Below, one piece after another: positions 9,220 through 18,103 of a DNA stretch of 64,000 nucleotides (its first letter is position 1; the number at the start of each line of letters is the position of its first letter). The stretch comes from Anaerolineales bacterium UBA6055 (GTDB lineage: Bacteria; Chloroflexota; Anaerolineae; Aggregatilineales; Phototrophicaceae): the NCBI GenBank assembly GCA_002428985.1, contig DIYL01000026.1:62001-126000 (forward strand), written 5' to 3'. The notes below the pieces were generated by a model. It searched no databases and was not told the DNA's origin. It saw only the letters and a program-made list of their open reading frames with translations. The translations under genes were made by a program, and so were the position numbers.

Positions 9220-11817
9220 ATGGGGATAGGTAAGATGGCTGAACATAGCAAAGCAGATAAATCGAATAATGAGTCCAAATCAGTTGAAAGTGTTGGTCAG
9301 AGTGTTGGTGGTTATTCGGTATCAGGGATCGCTGCATCAATGTACCGTTTGATGAGTGGCAGTGCAAATATTGAACCTGATAACATCATTAGATTACAAC
9401 GAACGATTGGAAATCAGGCTATTTTAAAGCTGGTACAACGCCGCGAACTGCTAAAGAAAATGCAACGGGTGGACACAACGCCAGCCACCAGTCATACAGG
9501 AACAGAACTATTTGATATGACCTTAAGTAACTTTTCATTATTTGCCCAACAACAAGTCGACTGGTTTAACAATACAACAGTTTCTTCTTCAAATCGTCAA
9601 AAACTACGAACACTATTAGGGATCTCATCACGACAATATGTTTTATCTGGTATAGGTCACATCAGAACTGGAACACTTTTAAGTGCAGGAATTATTTCTG
9701 GCACAATCGATGTTGAACAAGATAAAGTCGAAGCAATCCAGGGGTATGGGCGTGCAGTTGGTGAAAGAATTATCAAGACACCCCATAATAGTCCCTGGCA
9801 GGTGATCCGCTGGGGTCTTCAACTCAAAATACTTTATGCCAGCCCGGCAGTTACTAGCGTCATGCCGACCACATTTAAACAAGAACATCTTGAAAATCTA
9901 GTTAACGGAAATTATGCAAGTGATCTAGTCAATTATTTTGCAACCTGTTCACCAAAATTCGAGGCGGAGAATGGCAGCGATCTGGCTTCTTATATTCTAT
10001 TACGCGGAGAAGGACGCGATCCTGTCTTTTATGCGGGGACAAACCTTGCGACAAATATCAAGAACTTCCATCGGTTTCAGCGCCTTATGCTGGATCGCCT
10101 TTCCACCAATTTTCAAGGCGCAGACTTACCCAATAACCAACGAAAACCGTTGACCTTAATATTGCACACAGCACTTGATCGTAATGGCGCATTTCATCGC
10201 GACCCCAATCTAACAGCACTCATTGTGAATAATAATATCACAGCACTCATGATCGAAGGCAAAGAAACACTGACAGAGGTTCAAGGCGAATTAGCTAGTC
10301 TAGCTTCTCGTTATGGCAAAAACAATGTCATTGATCAGGTGATGCTTGCCGGACATGGTGACGCTCGTTCTATTGAACTAACTGAAAACGAAGGCATTAA
10401 CCTTAATGATCCCGCTTCTGCAACTCGAGCAAGTGCTCTCTTTGATGAGATACTGCGCAATATGTCGAATGATACATCGATTGCACCGCATCGCCGCATT
10501 GTCTTTAACGCCTGTTTAACTGGTTCCAATGAAGTAAGAATACCCCTTGATCCAGACGAAGACACTGCGCAACAAGAAATCCGAGACCATATTGCAACTA
10601 ATTCCAGCTTGGCAACCCATCTACAAAATCGCGCACGTGCTCAAGGACTCACCAATATCGATGTACGCGGAGCAAATGGGTCTTTCGCACAGGTACAGTT
10701 AATTGACGGTAACGACGGGCTTGACATCATCCTAAATTGGGACCCAAGCCTGACCTCAGATAAAATGTCCTATATCGAAAATGGTGCCGAACCTGTTGGC
10801 GCTCTACGCGCTGTATTGGAATGCTGGGCGGGTACCGGTGCCGCAGATCCGAATGCGATGCAAACACGTGTATTCAGCGTGATGCAAAACCGTGTCAACA
10901 ATCCTGTTTTCTCTGATGATTGGCAAGAGACCATAATTGTTACGCTCTATGATATTATCCTGAACAGCTATCGGACTGATGGCGAAAAAATCCGGCAAAT
11001 GGGTGAAGCCGCTTTCCGATTAGATCATATGAAAGTAAGAAGACATGCTCGTATCGCAGAACTAGCGCGTGGTGGTGTGACAATAGGTGGTTCAATGGAT
11101 AACGAGATTCCAAGACTATACACTGCTTTGTCAAGTGTATCCCTATGGGGTAGCACCGATTACATTTCTCTGGTTGGTTTTGAAGCATGGATGATGAAAG
11201 ATAGCTCAAAACAGAGTAATTTCATGAATGCTCTGACTCCATTTACCGTTGCTACCGCATCTGAGTTTATCGACGATCTACCATATATCTCATCAGCACT
11301 AGCAACTCTGTTACCACCAGGGACTACTACACCAACCCGCAATCAACTACTGTTAGCCTGTGATATCATCAATAAAGATTCTAACAATGCTGATGCTCGT
11401 CAGTTCTTGCTGGATGTCATCGGACCGGGTAACCGTCGATTCCCAGTTGCACTCAATGTCGGTGATATTTTAGGTAACAATCCAACCGAAATCAGTATAT
11501 TGACAACGCTGGGGTTGGTCACAACACCCTCAGATGGTTCAGGGTCTACCTCTGAACAAGATGCCAATATAGATTTGGACGGCGACAGGACAAACGAAAC
11601 TTATATCGAACCCTTGTTTGATGTTCGTGCCGACAGTAATGTAGAAATCACACCACGTGATCGCCCTAATACATCAGCAACAGTTATCAGCCCATCAATT
11701 GAAGCCGGGCGCAGGCTTTACATCGTTGGGCAAACAGGAGCATTTTATGCAATCCATAATCCAGCATCACCGAGAGAAACGATATTTATCCTTAAAAGTC
11801 AAGTAAACCTTGTATAA
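9220..11817 (+). CDS. Putative contractile-injection (eCIS)-type effector with caspase-like domain and C-terminal SH3-like domain
   Basis: An 865-residue protein; ATG 9235 (residue 6) has a good GGGGA site and may be the true start. Residues 59-67, LQRTIGNQA, match the motif that commonly precedes the DUF4157 eCIS-core domain in eCIS-linked proteins; DUF4157 itself is not seen. Residues about 310-440 show a clan-CD cysteine peptidase pattern. A strand precedes AGHGD (His379), then RIVFNACLTGS (Cys432), as in caspase/CHAT-type proteases. Residues about 520-800 are helical and unrecognised. Residues about 795-865 look like an SH3-type module after an Asp-rich linker. There is no signal peptide, which fits loading into an injection particle. 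No eCIS structural genes lie in the window, so delivery is inference. Confidence 0.55.
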   Translation: MGIGKMAEHSKADKSNNESKSVESVGQSVGGYSVSGIAASMYRLMSGSANIEPDNIIRLQRTIGNQAILKLVQRRELLKKMQRVDTTPATSHTGTELFDMTLSNFSLFAQQQVDWFNNTTVSSSNRQKLRTLLGISSRQYVLSGIGHIRTGTLLSAGIISGTIDVEQDKVEAIQGYGRAVGERIIKTPHNSPWQVIRWGLQLKILYASPAVTSVMPTTFKQEHLENLVNGNYASDLVNYFATCSPKFEAENGSDLASYILLRGEGRDPVFYAGTNLATNIKNFHRFQRLMLDRLSTNFQGADLPNNQRKPLTLILHTALDRNGAFHRDPNLTALIVNNNITALMIEGKETLTEVQGELASLASRYGKNNVIDQVMLAGHGDARSIELTENEGINLNDPASATRASALFDEILRNMSNDTSIAPHRRIVFNACLTGSNEVRIPLDPDEDTAQQEIRDHIATNSSLATHLQNRARAQGLTNIDVRGANGSFAQVQLIDGNDGLDIILNWDPSLTSDKMSYIENGAEPVGALRAVLECWAGTGAADPNAMQTRVFSVMQNRVNNPVFSDDWQETIIVTLYDIILNSYRTDGEKIRQMGEAAFRLDHMKVRRHARIAELARGGVTIGGSMDNEIPRLYTALSSVSLWGSTDYISLVGFEAWMMKDSSKQSNFMNALTPFTVATASEFIDDLPYISSALATLLPPGTTTPTRNQLLLACDIINKDSNNADARQFLLDVIGPGNRRFPVALNVGDILGNNPTEISILTTLGLVTTPSDGSGSTSEQDANIDLDGDRTNETYIEPLFDVRADSNVEITPRDRPNTSATVISPSIEAGRRLYIVGQTGAFYAIHNPASPRETIFILKSQVNLV

Positions 11818-11864
11818 CAGGTCTCGAGTTTTGCATCAAATTTATGATTATGAGTCAGTTCGGT

Positions 11865-12827
11865 TTAATCTATACGTGCGAAGTAGACATTACCCAGTTC
11901 GTCTGTACAGGTCAGGCGGTCACCTAAATGTTGAAAACCAACACCTATAGCAGTAGCTTGCAAATCCAATGAAGCAATAACAGTGGGTTCATCATCAATG
12001 TCCCACACTTTCACCTGATTGTCCGCTCCACCTGTTGCAATCAGATTTTGAACAGGATGAAATGCCAACGCATATGAGCCATCGGGATGCGCGTTCCACA
12101 CCGCGACCGGTTCCCAGTTGGCTGTATCCCACAGAACAACCTTGCCGCTCCAATCTGCGGTCAGAGCCTGTGTCATGTCAAAACTGAAACAAGCATCCAA
12201 AATTTTTAACTCGTGTACTTTCAATTCCGCTGATACATCACCTGACTGCAAGTTATAGACCAGGGTATCTAATCCACCAGCAATCACCATCTGTTCACTA
12301 GCAGCAAGTATGCTGTACTCAAGGCTAGCTGGTGATTCTGCGAGTGTGCGTTGGTAAGTTTGCGTCTGCCCATCTAGTATTAGTAGGCGGCTATGAACAT
12401 CTTTATTGTCTAATAATCCAAATTTTGTGTCACGATAGCGGTAATCAGCGTATACAATCCATTTGGCCGCATCGGCTGTCCATACCGACGAACTCACGCC
12501 AAATTGAGGAGAGCCATCGAGTCCTGTAGATAGTGTATCCTTCGCCATCTGAACAGTGTCCGTCACCTGCGTATTGAAATCATATGTCTGACTCCCAATG
12601 TATAATTTACCATCAGAACCAAAGACCGCACGTCCACTATTTATATTATGTGAAGGAAGTGTTTGCTGAAGTATTGTACCTTCCCAGAGGAAAATTTTGT
12701 TCGACCAACTACAAATCCATCGTGTAGAATCCGGAGCAATGACGATATTTTTGCCACCGCCGTGATTAACTTGCTCGATTTGATTGAGAGTAATCGACAT
12801 CATAACGCTATGTTCCCCATATCGCAT
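11865..12827 (-). CDS. WD40-repeat protein
   Basis: About 320 residues, nearly all beta-propeller: blades end in KVVLWDTANW, QVKVWDIDD and similar W-D dipeptides, with SYALAFHPVQNLIATGGAD a textbook blade. The frame opens at GTG 12839, but ATG 12827 has AGGTGA at good spacing and is preferred. No signal peptide or membrane segment, so it is cytoplasmic. It converges on the effector-like gene ending at 11817, with less than 50 bp between the stops. Probably a protein-interaction scaffold. Partner unknown. Confidence 0.7.
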   Translation of the reverse strand: MRYGEHSVMMSITLNQIEQVNHGGGKNIVIAPDSTRWICSWSNKIFLWEGTILQQTLPSHNINSGRAVFGSDGKLYIGSQTYDFNTQVTDTVQMAKDTLSTGLDGSPQFGVSSSVWTADAAKWIVYADYRYRDTKFGLLDNKDVHSRLLILDGQTQTYQRTLAESPASLEYSILAASEQMVIAGGLDTLVYNLQSGDVSAELKVHELKILDACFSFDMTQALTADWSGKVVLWDTANWEPVAVWNAHPDGSYALAFHPVQNLIATGGADNQVKVWDIDDEPTVIASLDLQATAIGVGFQHLGDRLTCTDELGNVYFARID

Positions 12828-13016
12828 ATCAAAAATCACCTGTCAACTCAATCATATCATAGATTATCCACAGAGATGGCTACTCTATTGTTTATTATAT
12901 CTTGTCCTACGGTTTGATAAACTAATTAAAGTAACCGTCGATTAGGTTTTAGAAAAAGAAAAGCGGAATTCATAGTTGGCTTGGTTTTATTGAGTCAATT
13001 CAGTCAATCATATAAA

Positions 13017-13412
13017 TCATACGTTACACACGACAAACAGTCGGTTGCAAGTCACTCGTTGCTTAATTTGCTTCCAAAACCGCTCAGTCAGATTCATATC
13101 AGGTGAATAAGGAGGTAACCACAAGACGACAATGAGATGTTCAAACAAACTCAAGAAGGATTGCATAGCTTGCGAGCGATGAGAAGACGCATTGTCCATC
13201 ACTAAAACGAGTTTGTCATGTGGGTAGATCTCTAAAAACAACCATTCAAAATAGCGTATCAGATAGTCGGTAGTCAGTCACTCAATCGGTTGACACCAGA
13301 CCTGCTCTGTCGCCCAGTCAATAGCACCTGCCAACAGACAACCGCTTCGTGATTGCGTGTTAGCAGGTAGTCGTTTTGCTCATGACACATCATCCAACAT
13401 TTGCTTAAGGGA
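13017..13412 (-). pseudogene. Degenerate IS630-family transposase fragment
   Basis: Reading the minus strand from about 13412, a DDE transposase C-terminal half is visible. It includes AKRLPANTQSRSG, AGAIDWATEQVW, then VMDNASSH (second Asp) and LPPYSPDMNLTERFWKQIK (third acidic residue region). These are hallmarks of IS630/Tc1-type enzymes. Two in-frame TGA codons (near 13382 and 13290) break it. Only the last 74 codons remain as one frame. The N-terminal third and the inverted repeats were not found. It marks past insertion activity in this region. Confidence 0.75.
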
Positions 13413-13486
13413 TTATCAACTCACTCATTTGTTCAGTGTACGGTTGCTAGAAGTTTTATATGATGCGTTCTGAGGATGTTATTTGA

Positions 13487-13503
13487 GCGTGGCTTTGCCA
13501 CGC
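13487..13503. repeat. Perfect short hairpin
   Basis: GCGTGGC-TTT-GCCACGC, seven-base arms with a three-base loop and no T-run, beside the IS630 remnant. It resembles a REP-type palindrome more than a terminator. Confidence 0.4.
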
Positions 13504-13571
13504 GTCTCGCAAATACCTCGCTTAGAACGCTTCGAATATAGGGTCCCTTTAGTGAAGGCATGATCCAAACA

Positions 13572-13590
13572 TTCGTTCTATAAGAACGAA
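13572..13590. repeat. 19-bp palindrome TTCGTTCT-ATA-AGAACGAA
   Basis: Perfect eight-base arms around ATA, downstream of the PPOX-like gene. It could be an operator or insertion-element scar. No T-run follows on the + strand, so it is not an obvious terminator for + transcripts. Confidence 0.4.
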
Positions 13591-13621
13591 AAAACCCTAT
13601 TTTCGTGTGTATCTAACTAGG

Positions 13622-13987
13622 CTAGCCAGACATCTGATCAGCAATCGCGCTGGGGAAGCGACTTTCAAAATCGAGAATACAAACCCATGTTGGTGTAACT
13701 GTAACCCGTACCATCTGGTCCGACATACTTCGTGCCTGTGCAACCCAGCCTGCACCAGCTTCTTCGCCGAAATATCGCAATGCCGATGCCTCATACTCAG
13801 GAATCACCCCTTCATCCACAACTTCTACGGTCGCAGTTCCACGAATAAGCAAGACTTTGTAGGGCCAATCGCGACTATCGATTGAGATTGCAACATGGCT
13901 GTTGGCGTCAAGTGCCTTGACTTTTGGTGCTTTGGGTGGAGTCCCAAACACAAGTTCCGAACCATTCCAATGAAACCAGATAGGCAC
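13622..13987 (-). pseudogene. N-terminally truncated PPOX/F420-type flavoprotein
   Basis: 121 codons that match the middle and end of the pyridoxamine-5'-phosphate-oxidase-like / F420-dependent split-barrel family: PIWFHWNGSELVFGTPPKAPK, then HVAISIDSRDWPYK and TWVCILDFESRFPS. Family members have about 20-30 more N-terminal residues (a strand and the L-A-T-x-x-x-D-G-x-P segment) before this point. Here only TPRVV precedes PIWFHW before an in-frame stop, and the available start is a GTG. It looks beheaded by a past rearrangement; activity is doubtful. Confidence 0.6.
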
Positions 13988-14404
13988 GACACGTGGTGTA
14001 AGATTTCAGCTGGGTACCGATGATTTTTGAAGCAGTGTGTTGACTTTTTCATCCCCAGATCATGCCACAACAATAGATTGCTGTCCATAACTTGACAACG
14101 CCAAAATGAAACCTGTGACACACATTACATCTCAAGAAATGAATAGATAAAAGGATGATTTGAGCTCAATGCTTGATAAGTTCAAGTTATACATGGTAGA
14201 CTTTGCAAGAGTGCGGTGTCACTGCACATATTAGTTTTAGATGGCTTGCCGCCGTATACCTCTCGACCAAGATCAGTAACGACGGCGAGCCTACCAAATA
14301 TTGGTTGCCCAACGTGGCTTTTGTATTCTAACAAAAGAATCTATCTCTTTAACAGATGTACCACTTGGGTTTTGTTGATTTCTTTATCCAAAATTGGAGT
14401 TTTT

Positions 14405-15115
14405 ATGGTACGTGAACTACTAAAAAAGCGCTCACAAGGTGGTGTGTCTATTCAAAAAGATGGTTCGATTAGTCTTTCCAAGTCCATTATGAATAAACTC
14501 GGATACAGTGATGGGGACAGGATTGTGATTGCGATCACAGAAACAAGTCCCCTTTGCATCGGTCTCAGACTTGCCACAACAAATGAGGTTGATCGTGGAT
14601 ATACTCTAGGTTATCTCTCCAAAAATATTCAGAACAAAACAGGAGGAGGGAAAATATCTTGTAGTGAGCTATCTCATACACTTAAAGCAAGTGTCAACTT
14701 ACCTAGAAGTTCCATCCCATATGGGATGCCGCCTAGTTGGAAATATGATGTGCTTATCATGCCATCTGACATCCCATGGCAACAAACAAGCTTCAACACA
14801 AAGGACTTAAAGACAACCCCAGAAGAAATCGGAGTGTACCGATTATTGAGTGAGGATCGTCAAGTCTTATATATTGGTGAAGGTATCCTTAGACAACGAT
14901 TCAAAAAGCATTTACAAAATGATGAAATGTTAGATGATGTATCTCATTTCCAATTTTGCCAGTTTAAGATGCCTGGGGAAGATTACAAATCTCAGCCTGA
15001 TTTGATAACTGAAACAATTTATAAAGAAGATGCCCTATTTTTACAAAAACAGTTATTAGGAATACATTTTGAGAATTTCGCGACATTGCCAAAATATAAT
15101 TCACGCTGGTTCTAG
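14405..15115 (+). CDS. GIY-YIG nuclease-like protein with N-terminal AbrB-like segment
   Basis: The frame is open from 14216, but ATG 14405 has GGAG just upstream and starts a sensible protein of 236 residues. Residues about 8-45 (GGVSIQKDGSISLSKSIMNK, then LGYSDGDRI) resemble a swapped-hairpin AbrB/SpoVT DNA-binding fold. Residues about 145-225 resemble the GIY-YIG endonuclease fold: IGVYRLL, then VLYIGEGILRQRFKKHL with the catalytic-type Arg, and a Glu-rich helix KEDALFLQKQL near the end. The family cuts DNA. The target here is unknown. The next gene follows after 44 bp on the same strand, suggesting an operon. It lies in AT-rich DNA upstream of tns genes and may be transposon cargo. Confidence 0.6.
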   Translation: MVRELLKKRSQGGVSIQKDGSISLSKSIMNKLGYSDGDRIVIAITETSPLCIGLRLATTNEVDRGYTLGYLSKNIQNKTGGGKISCSELSHTLKASVNLPRSSIPYGMPPSWKYDVLIMPSDIPWQQTSFNTKDLKTTPEEIGVYRLLSEDRQVLYIGEGILRQRFKKHLQNDEMLDDVSHFQFCQFKMPGEDYKSQPDLITETIYKEDALFLQKQLLGIHFENFATLPKYNSRWF

Positions 15116-15159
15116 ACAACATTGTAAAAGAGTACACCTCACTTGATGAAAGGTCAGTC

Positions 15160-16356
15160 ATGATCAATTCTAAGAAAAAAGTATATGTGATTGGTGGACC
15201 ATTTCCCCAACAAATTGACCCCGTATTGCAACTGGTACCAACTGGCAAAGGAAAGCTAGCAGCAGCAATCGCTGATGCATTTGAAGTTAACGGACAAATC
15301 GTCGAACGATGGGGAAATTTTGATGGAGGAGTAACGCTGACCTTTGATGAACTCGCTGAATCACTGGATAGTTTAGAAACAGATGCTAATGTAGTCGTAT
15401 TTCTGCCCCACCTACCCAATATTCTCATTGAGCCATCTGAAACAAAAATTCGTGTGCATGCAGGTGAAGAATCTAACTTAACAGTACGTGCCGCGCCAAA
15501 GCTTGTCACTCATATCAAAAAACAACACCCGCAAGTATTGTTAGTCCCTTTCAAACTAGCTGATCATGATACGCCACGGGTTGAGATTGTTCGTTGGATG
15601 CTTGAACTGCATGCAGGTCTCGCTGTCTATTCTCGACTGGGGGATTCTTCGCAGCATTACATAATCGATGCACTGGCTAACGAGATTCCCGTCTCAAAGA
15701 TTGATTTACCAGATCGCCTCGTTCAAGAAGTCTCTCATTTCTTAAAAGCAAAACGACGTAGGAGCATACATAAAGGGGAATATATACCACAGATTCCCTA
15801 TCTCAGTAAGATAGTTGATTTTTCACATAAAATGCAACCTGCCTTCTCACAAATTATCGAACGTAATGTGAGCAGTGGTCGTTGGCCTGGCAACTTTTCA
15901 TTTCGTTGTACATATGGTTTCTTATCTTCGCGGGTTGAAAATGGATTCATAATCACCAGGCGCAACGTTGATAAGACAGGATTAACGCAAGATGATTTTG
16001 TTTTTGTTAGTTTACAACTGGAAAATGATTCGCTGATTTACAGCGGTGCATCAGGCGTGAAACCGAGTATTGATGCTCCTGTCCATCGCATAATCTATGA
16101 AAAAATCCCATGGGTGAACAGTATCGTCCATGGACACTTACAAGCCCATGGTGAAGTAGTTTATCCTGACAAGCTTCGACGTTGGCCATGTGGTGCAGAA
16201 AATGAAGCACACGATATCCTTGCGGTAGCACCAAAGAAACAACAAAACTTGTGGATCGTTAATGTCGAAGGACATGGATTTGTTGCACTAATTGGCACCA
16301 ATACGCCAACAGAAGCACTACATATATTGAGTCAGCTTGAATATACTAAGGATTGA
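15160..16356 (+). CDS. CoaB-like (DFP) domain fused to class II aldolase/adducin domain
   Basis: A 398-residue protein. Residues about 8-200 resemble the phosphopantothenate-cysteine ligase (CoaB/DFP) Rossmann-type domain: VYVIGGPFPQQIDPVLQL, GKLAAAIADAFE, then LVTHIKKQHPQVLLVPFKLAD. Residues about 215-398 resemble class II aldolase/adducin: GNFSFR, the substrate-loop-like GFIITRRNVDKTGL, the metal-site-like VHGHLQAHG (His324, His326, His330) and a helical end. Stand-alone class II aldolases act on sugar phosphates with zinc. CoaB joins cysteine to a CTP-activated acid. The fusion suggests a two-step small-molecule pathway, unidentified here. It sits 44 bp after the GIY-YIG gene. Confidence 0.6.
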   Translation: MINSKKKVYVIGGPFPQQIDPVLQLVPTGKGKLAAAIADAFEVNGQIVERWGNFDGGVTLTFDELAESLDSLETDANVVVFLPHLPNILIEPSETKIRVHAGEESNLTVRAAPKLVTHIKKQHPQVLLVPFKLADHDTPRVEIVRWMLELHAGLAVYSRLGDSSQHYIIDALANEIPVSKIDLPDRLVQEVSHFLKAKRRRSIHKGEYIPQIPYLSKIVDFSHKMQPAFSQIIERNVSSGRWPGNFSFRCTYGFLSSRVENGFIITRRNVDKTGLTQDDFVFVSLQLENDSLIYSGASGVKPSIDAPVHRIIYEKIPWVNSIVHGHLQAHGEVVYPDKLRRWPCGAENEAHDILAVAPKKQQNLWIVNVEGHGFVALIGTNTPTEALHILSQLEYTKD

Positions 16357-16603
16357 ATGCGGCAAATTAATTGCGGTGGGAATTAGAATAATGGTGACTA
16401 AGTAAAATCCAAGTAATTTTTGGAATAACTGTGCTTGATACATTTAATTTTCTTAAAGTTTATCCGATCACTTCCTAAGCATATATCTACGACCAATAAA
16501 ACAAGATACTCGTATAGCAACAGGTTTCTTTATAACTCATATAACCCTCTGTAGAGCTAACTTCGAAGAGGCTTCCAATAAATATTTGTAGTTTAAATAC
16601 CAT
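16357..16603. other. Short gene-free interval
   Basis: AT-rich, between the stop codons of two convergent genes. No clear terminator hairpin or repeat seen. Confidence 0.3.
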
Positions 16604-17428
16604 CTAGTCTAGCTCCGAAGTCAGCATTACAAAAACATAGACTATACATAGAATTGATATTGCGATAATAAAACCTATTGTCATAGTAGTTACTAAAACA
16701 AAGGCAATATTTGCTACGATAACATGATCCTGGAGCACTGTGTATGTCAAATACACTAGACCAACAATTGCCCCACTCCAGGAAAGCAAATTCCATATTA
16801 ACCTTCTAATATCTATTAGTGGCCAAATGCTAGCTCTCATTTTCTGCCAGTTTACAAGAGTTGGTTCTGTTATTGTCAAGTTGGTTAATGGTGGACTTTT
16901 ATGCTTGGATATTTCAACAACATCTTGCAGATACATTTTCTCATAATATTGTATAGCTTTTTCAATGATAAGGGTTGGATAGAGTTTCATTCCATTACTG
17001 ATATTACTTCTATTGGAGCTCGTTTCAGCAGGAACCTTTCCCCTCACATTTGTAGATAAATCTATTGTATCAAATGAATCCCACTTTTCTATAACCTTCT
17101 GCCAGACACTGAAATCATCGTATTTAATAGCTGTGTAAATAGCAGCGTTTGAAAGAGCGACTGCAATTTCAATTTGAGGGAGCTTTTTACCGGTCAGAGT
17201 TCTAAAAAGTAAATATAGAGCTGTTGAGATTGATCGTTTCTCATTGGTGTTTGCTCTGGCAAAGTCAAATGTACAGTATATTAACTCGCCTACCAGCATT
17301 CTAAATTCATCGTCACATTCCATATCGGGATTTATGAGTAAGTAAGATATTTGATCCTCAAGTTGCGTAACGGTATTGAATTTCTTGAGATATTTAAAAG
17401 ACTCAATACTAATCTCATCCAATTGCAT
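16604..17428 (-). CDS. Hypothetical protein with two C-terminal membrane segments
   Basis: 274 residues. The first about 185 are hydrophilic and largely helical, without recognisable motifs. Residues about 205-225 (WSGAIVGLVYLTYTVL) and 235-270 are hydrophobic helices, so it is probably anchored with a cytoplasmic N-terminal domain. It is on the opposite strand to its neighbours, between the aldolase fusion and the RHH gene. A soluble sensor plus paired C-terminal helices is seen in some defence effectors, but no family match is visible. Function unknown. Confidence 0.55.
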   Translation of the reverse strand: MQLDEISIESFKYLKKFNTVTQLEDQISYLLINPDMECDDEFRMLVGELIYCTFDFARANTNEKRSISTALYLLFRTLTGKKLPQIEIAVALSNAAIYTAIKYDDFSVWQKVIEKWDSFDTIDLSTNVRGKVPAETSSNRSNISNGMKLYPTLIIEKAIQYYEKMYLQDVVEISKHKSPPLTNLTITEPTLVNWQKMRASIWPLIDIRRLIWNLLSWSGAIVGLVYLTYTVLQDHVIVANIAFVLVTTMTIGFIIAISILCIVYVFVMLTSELD

Positions 17429-17547
17429 TAACCTTCCTCAACAGTATAAAACTATCTTATTGTGAATGATTGTGAATCAAAATTCACACACAATTTTTCC
17501 ATTTTGTTTAACATAATTCTACTCGAAATATCACGACTGGAGACAAA

Positions 17548-17763
17548 ATGCTCACACTAAAATTTAGTACCCCCGAAGCTATGCCTGCCTATGATGAATC
17601 TGTACATGTCCGACTAACACGAGACCAAAAAAAGCTTGTTGAATCTGTTGCTATCCAGTTGGGAATTCCCACAAGTACTATGACACGTATGATTTTGTTA
17701 CAAGCAATGGATCAAATAATTACTAAGGAAAGGTTAAGTATCACATCAGATCCGGAAAAATAA
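17548..17763 (+). CDS. Small ribbon-helix-helix-like DNA-binding protein
   Basis: 71 residues with GGAG before the ATG. Residues about 17-55 (VHVRLTRDQKKLVESVAIQL, then GIPTSTMTRMILLQAM) fit a strand followed by two helices, as in Arc/CopG-type repressors. Likely an autoregulator or transposon-linked regulator; it lies about 340 bp upstream of tnsA, same strand. No toxin gene is paired with it directly. Confidence 0.55.
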   Translation: MLTLKFSTPEAMPAYDESVHVRLTRDQKKLVESVAIQLGIPTSTMTRMILLQAMDQIITKERLSITSDPEK

Positions 17764-18103
17764 GGACGCCCATAGAAATCGGGTGAAGCATAAGACTTGT
17801 GAATTTATTTGTAGATTACTTGAGGATGCCAACTTTATGTTGCAAACCAATATCTATAGTGATGATATTTCGAAGAACATTGCTTAGATTTTATAGATGT
17901 TAGGAGGAAGCTGAGCGCAACCGGTAGAAAACACAAAGTGTTGAGAGCAGTAGACTAGATTCTTTGGTCGGAATAGATCCACTGCTCTCAAACGCACGGC
18001 GAAATTGACTACGCCAATTTCTTTTATTGTCACAGACATTAATCGTTTTGACAATCACCTGAATTATTACACCTAAATAAAAATATTCGAAATGGAGTCG
18101 ATT
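17764..18103 (+). other. tnsA upstream region with nested inverted repeats
   Basis: No gene. An 11-bp perfect inverted repeat, TTGAGAGCAGT (17941-17951) and ACTGCTCTCAA (17981-17991), brackets a 29-bp loop. A second repeat, GAAATTG (18001-18007) and CAATTTC (18015-18021), is followed by TTTTATT and could act as a weak terminator or attenuator. TGTCACAGACATTAATC (from 18029) and TTTTGACAATC (from 18045) lie just before tnsA and could be degenerate TnsB sites. Confidence 0.4.

Noticed and set aside
13017..13412. In-frame TGA codons in the IS630 remnant as selenocysteine or recoded Trp
   Set aside because: A SelB gene exists in the window, but the transposase is also missing its N-terminal part; ordinary decay explains the stops, and other genes use TGG for Trp and TGA as a stop.
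13572..13590. LexA (SOS) box
   Set aside because: The palindrome has GTTC first and GAAC second, the reverse of the CGAAC-N4-GTTCG pattern, and lies downstream of a broken gene.
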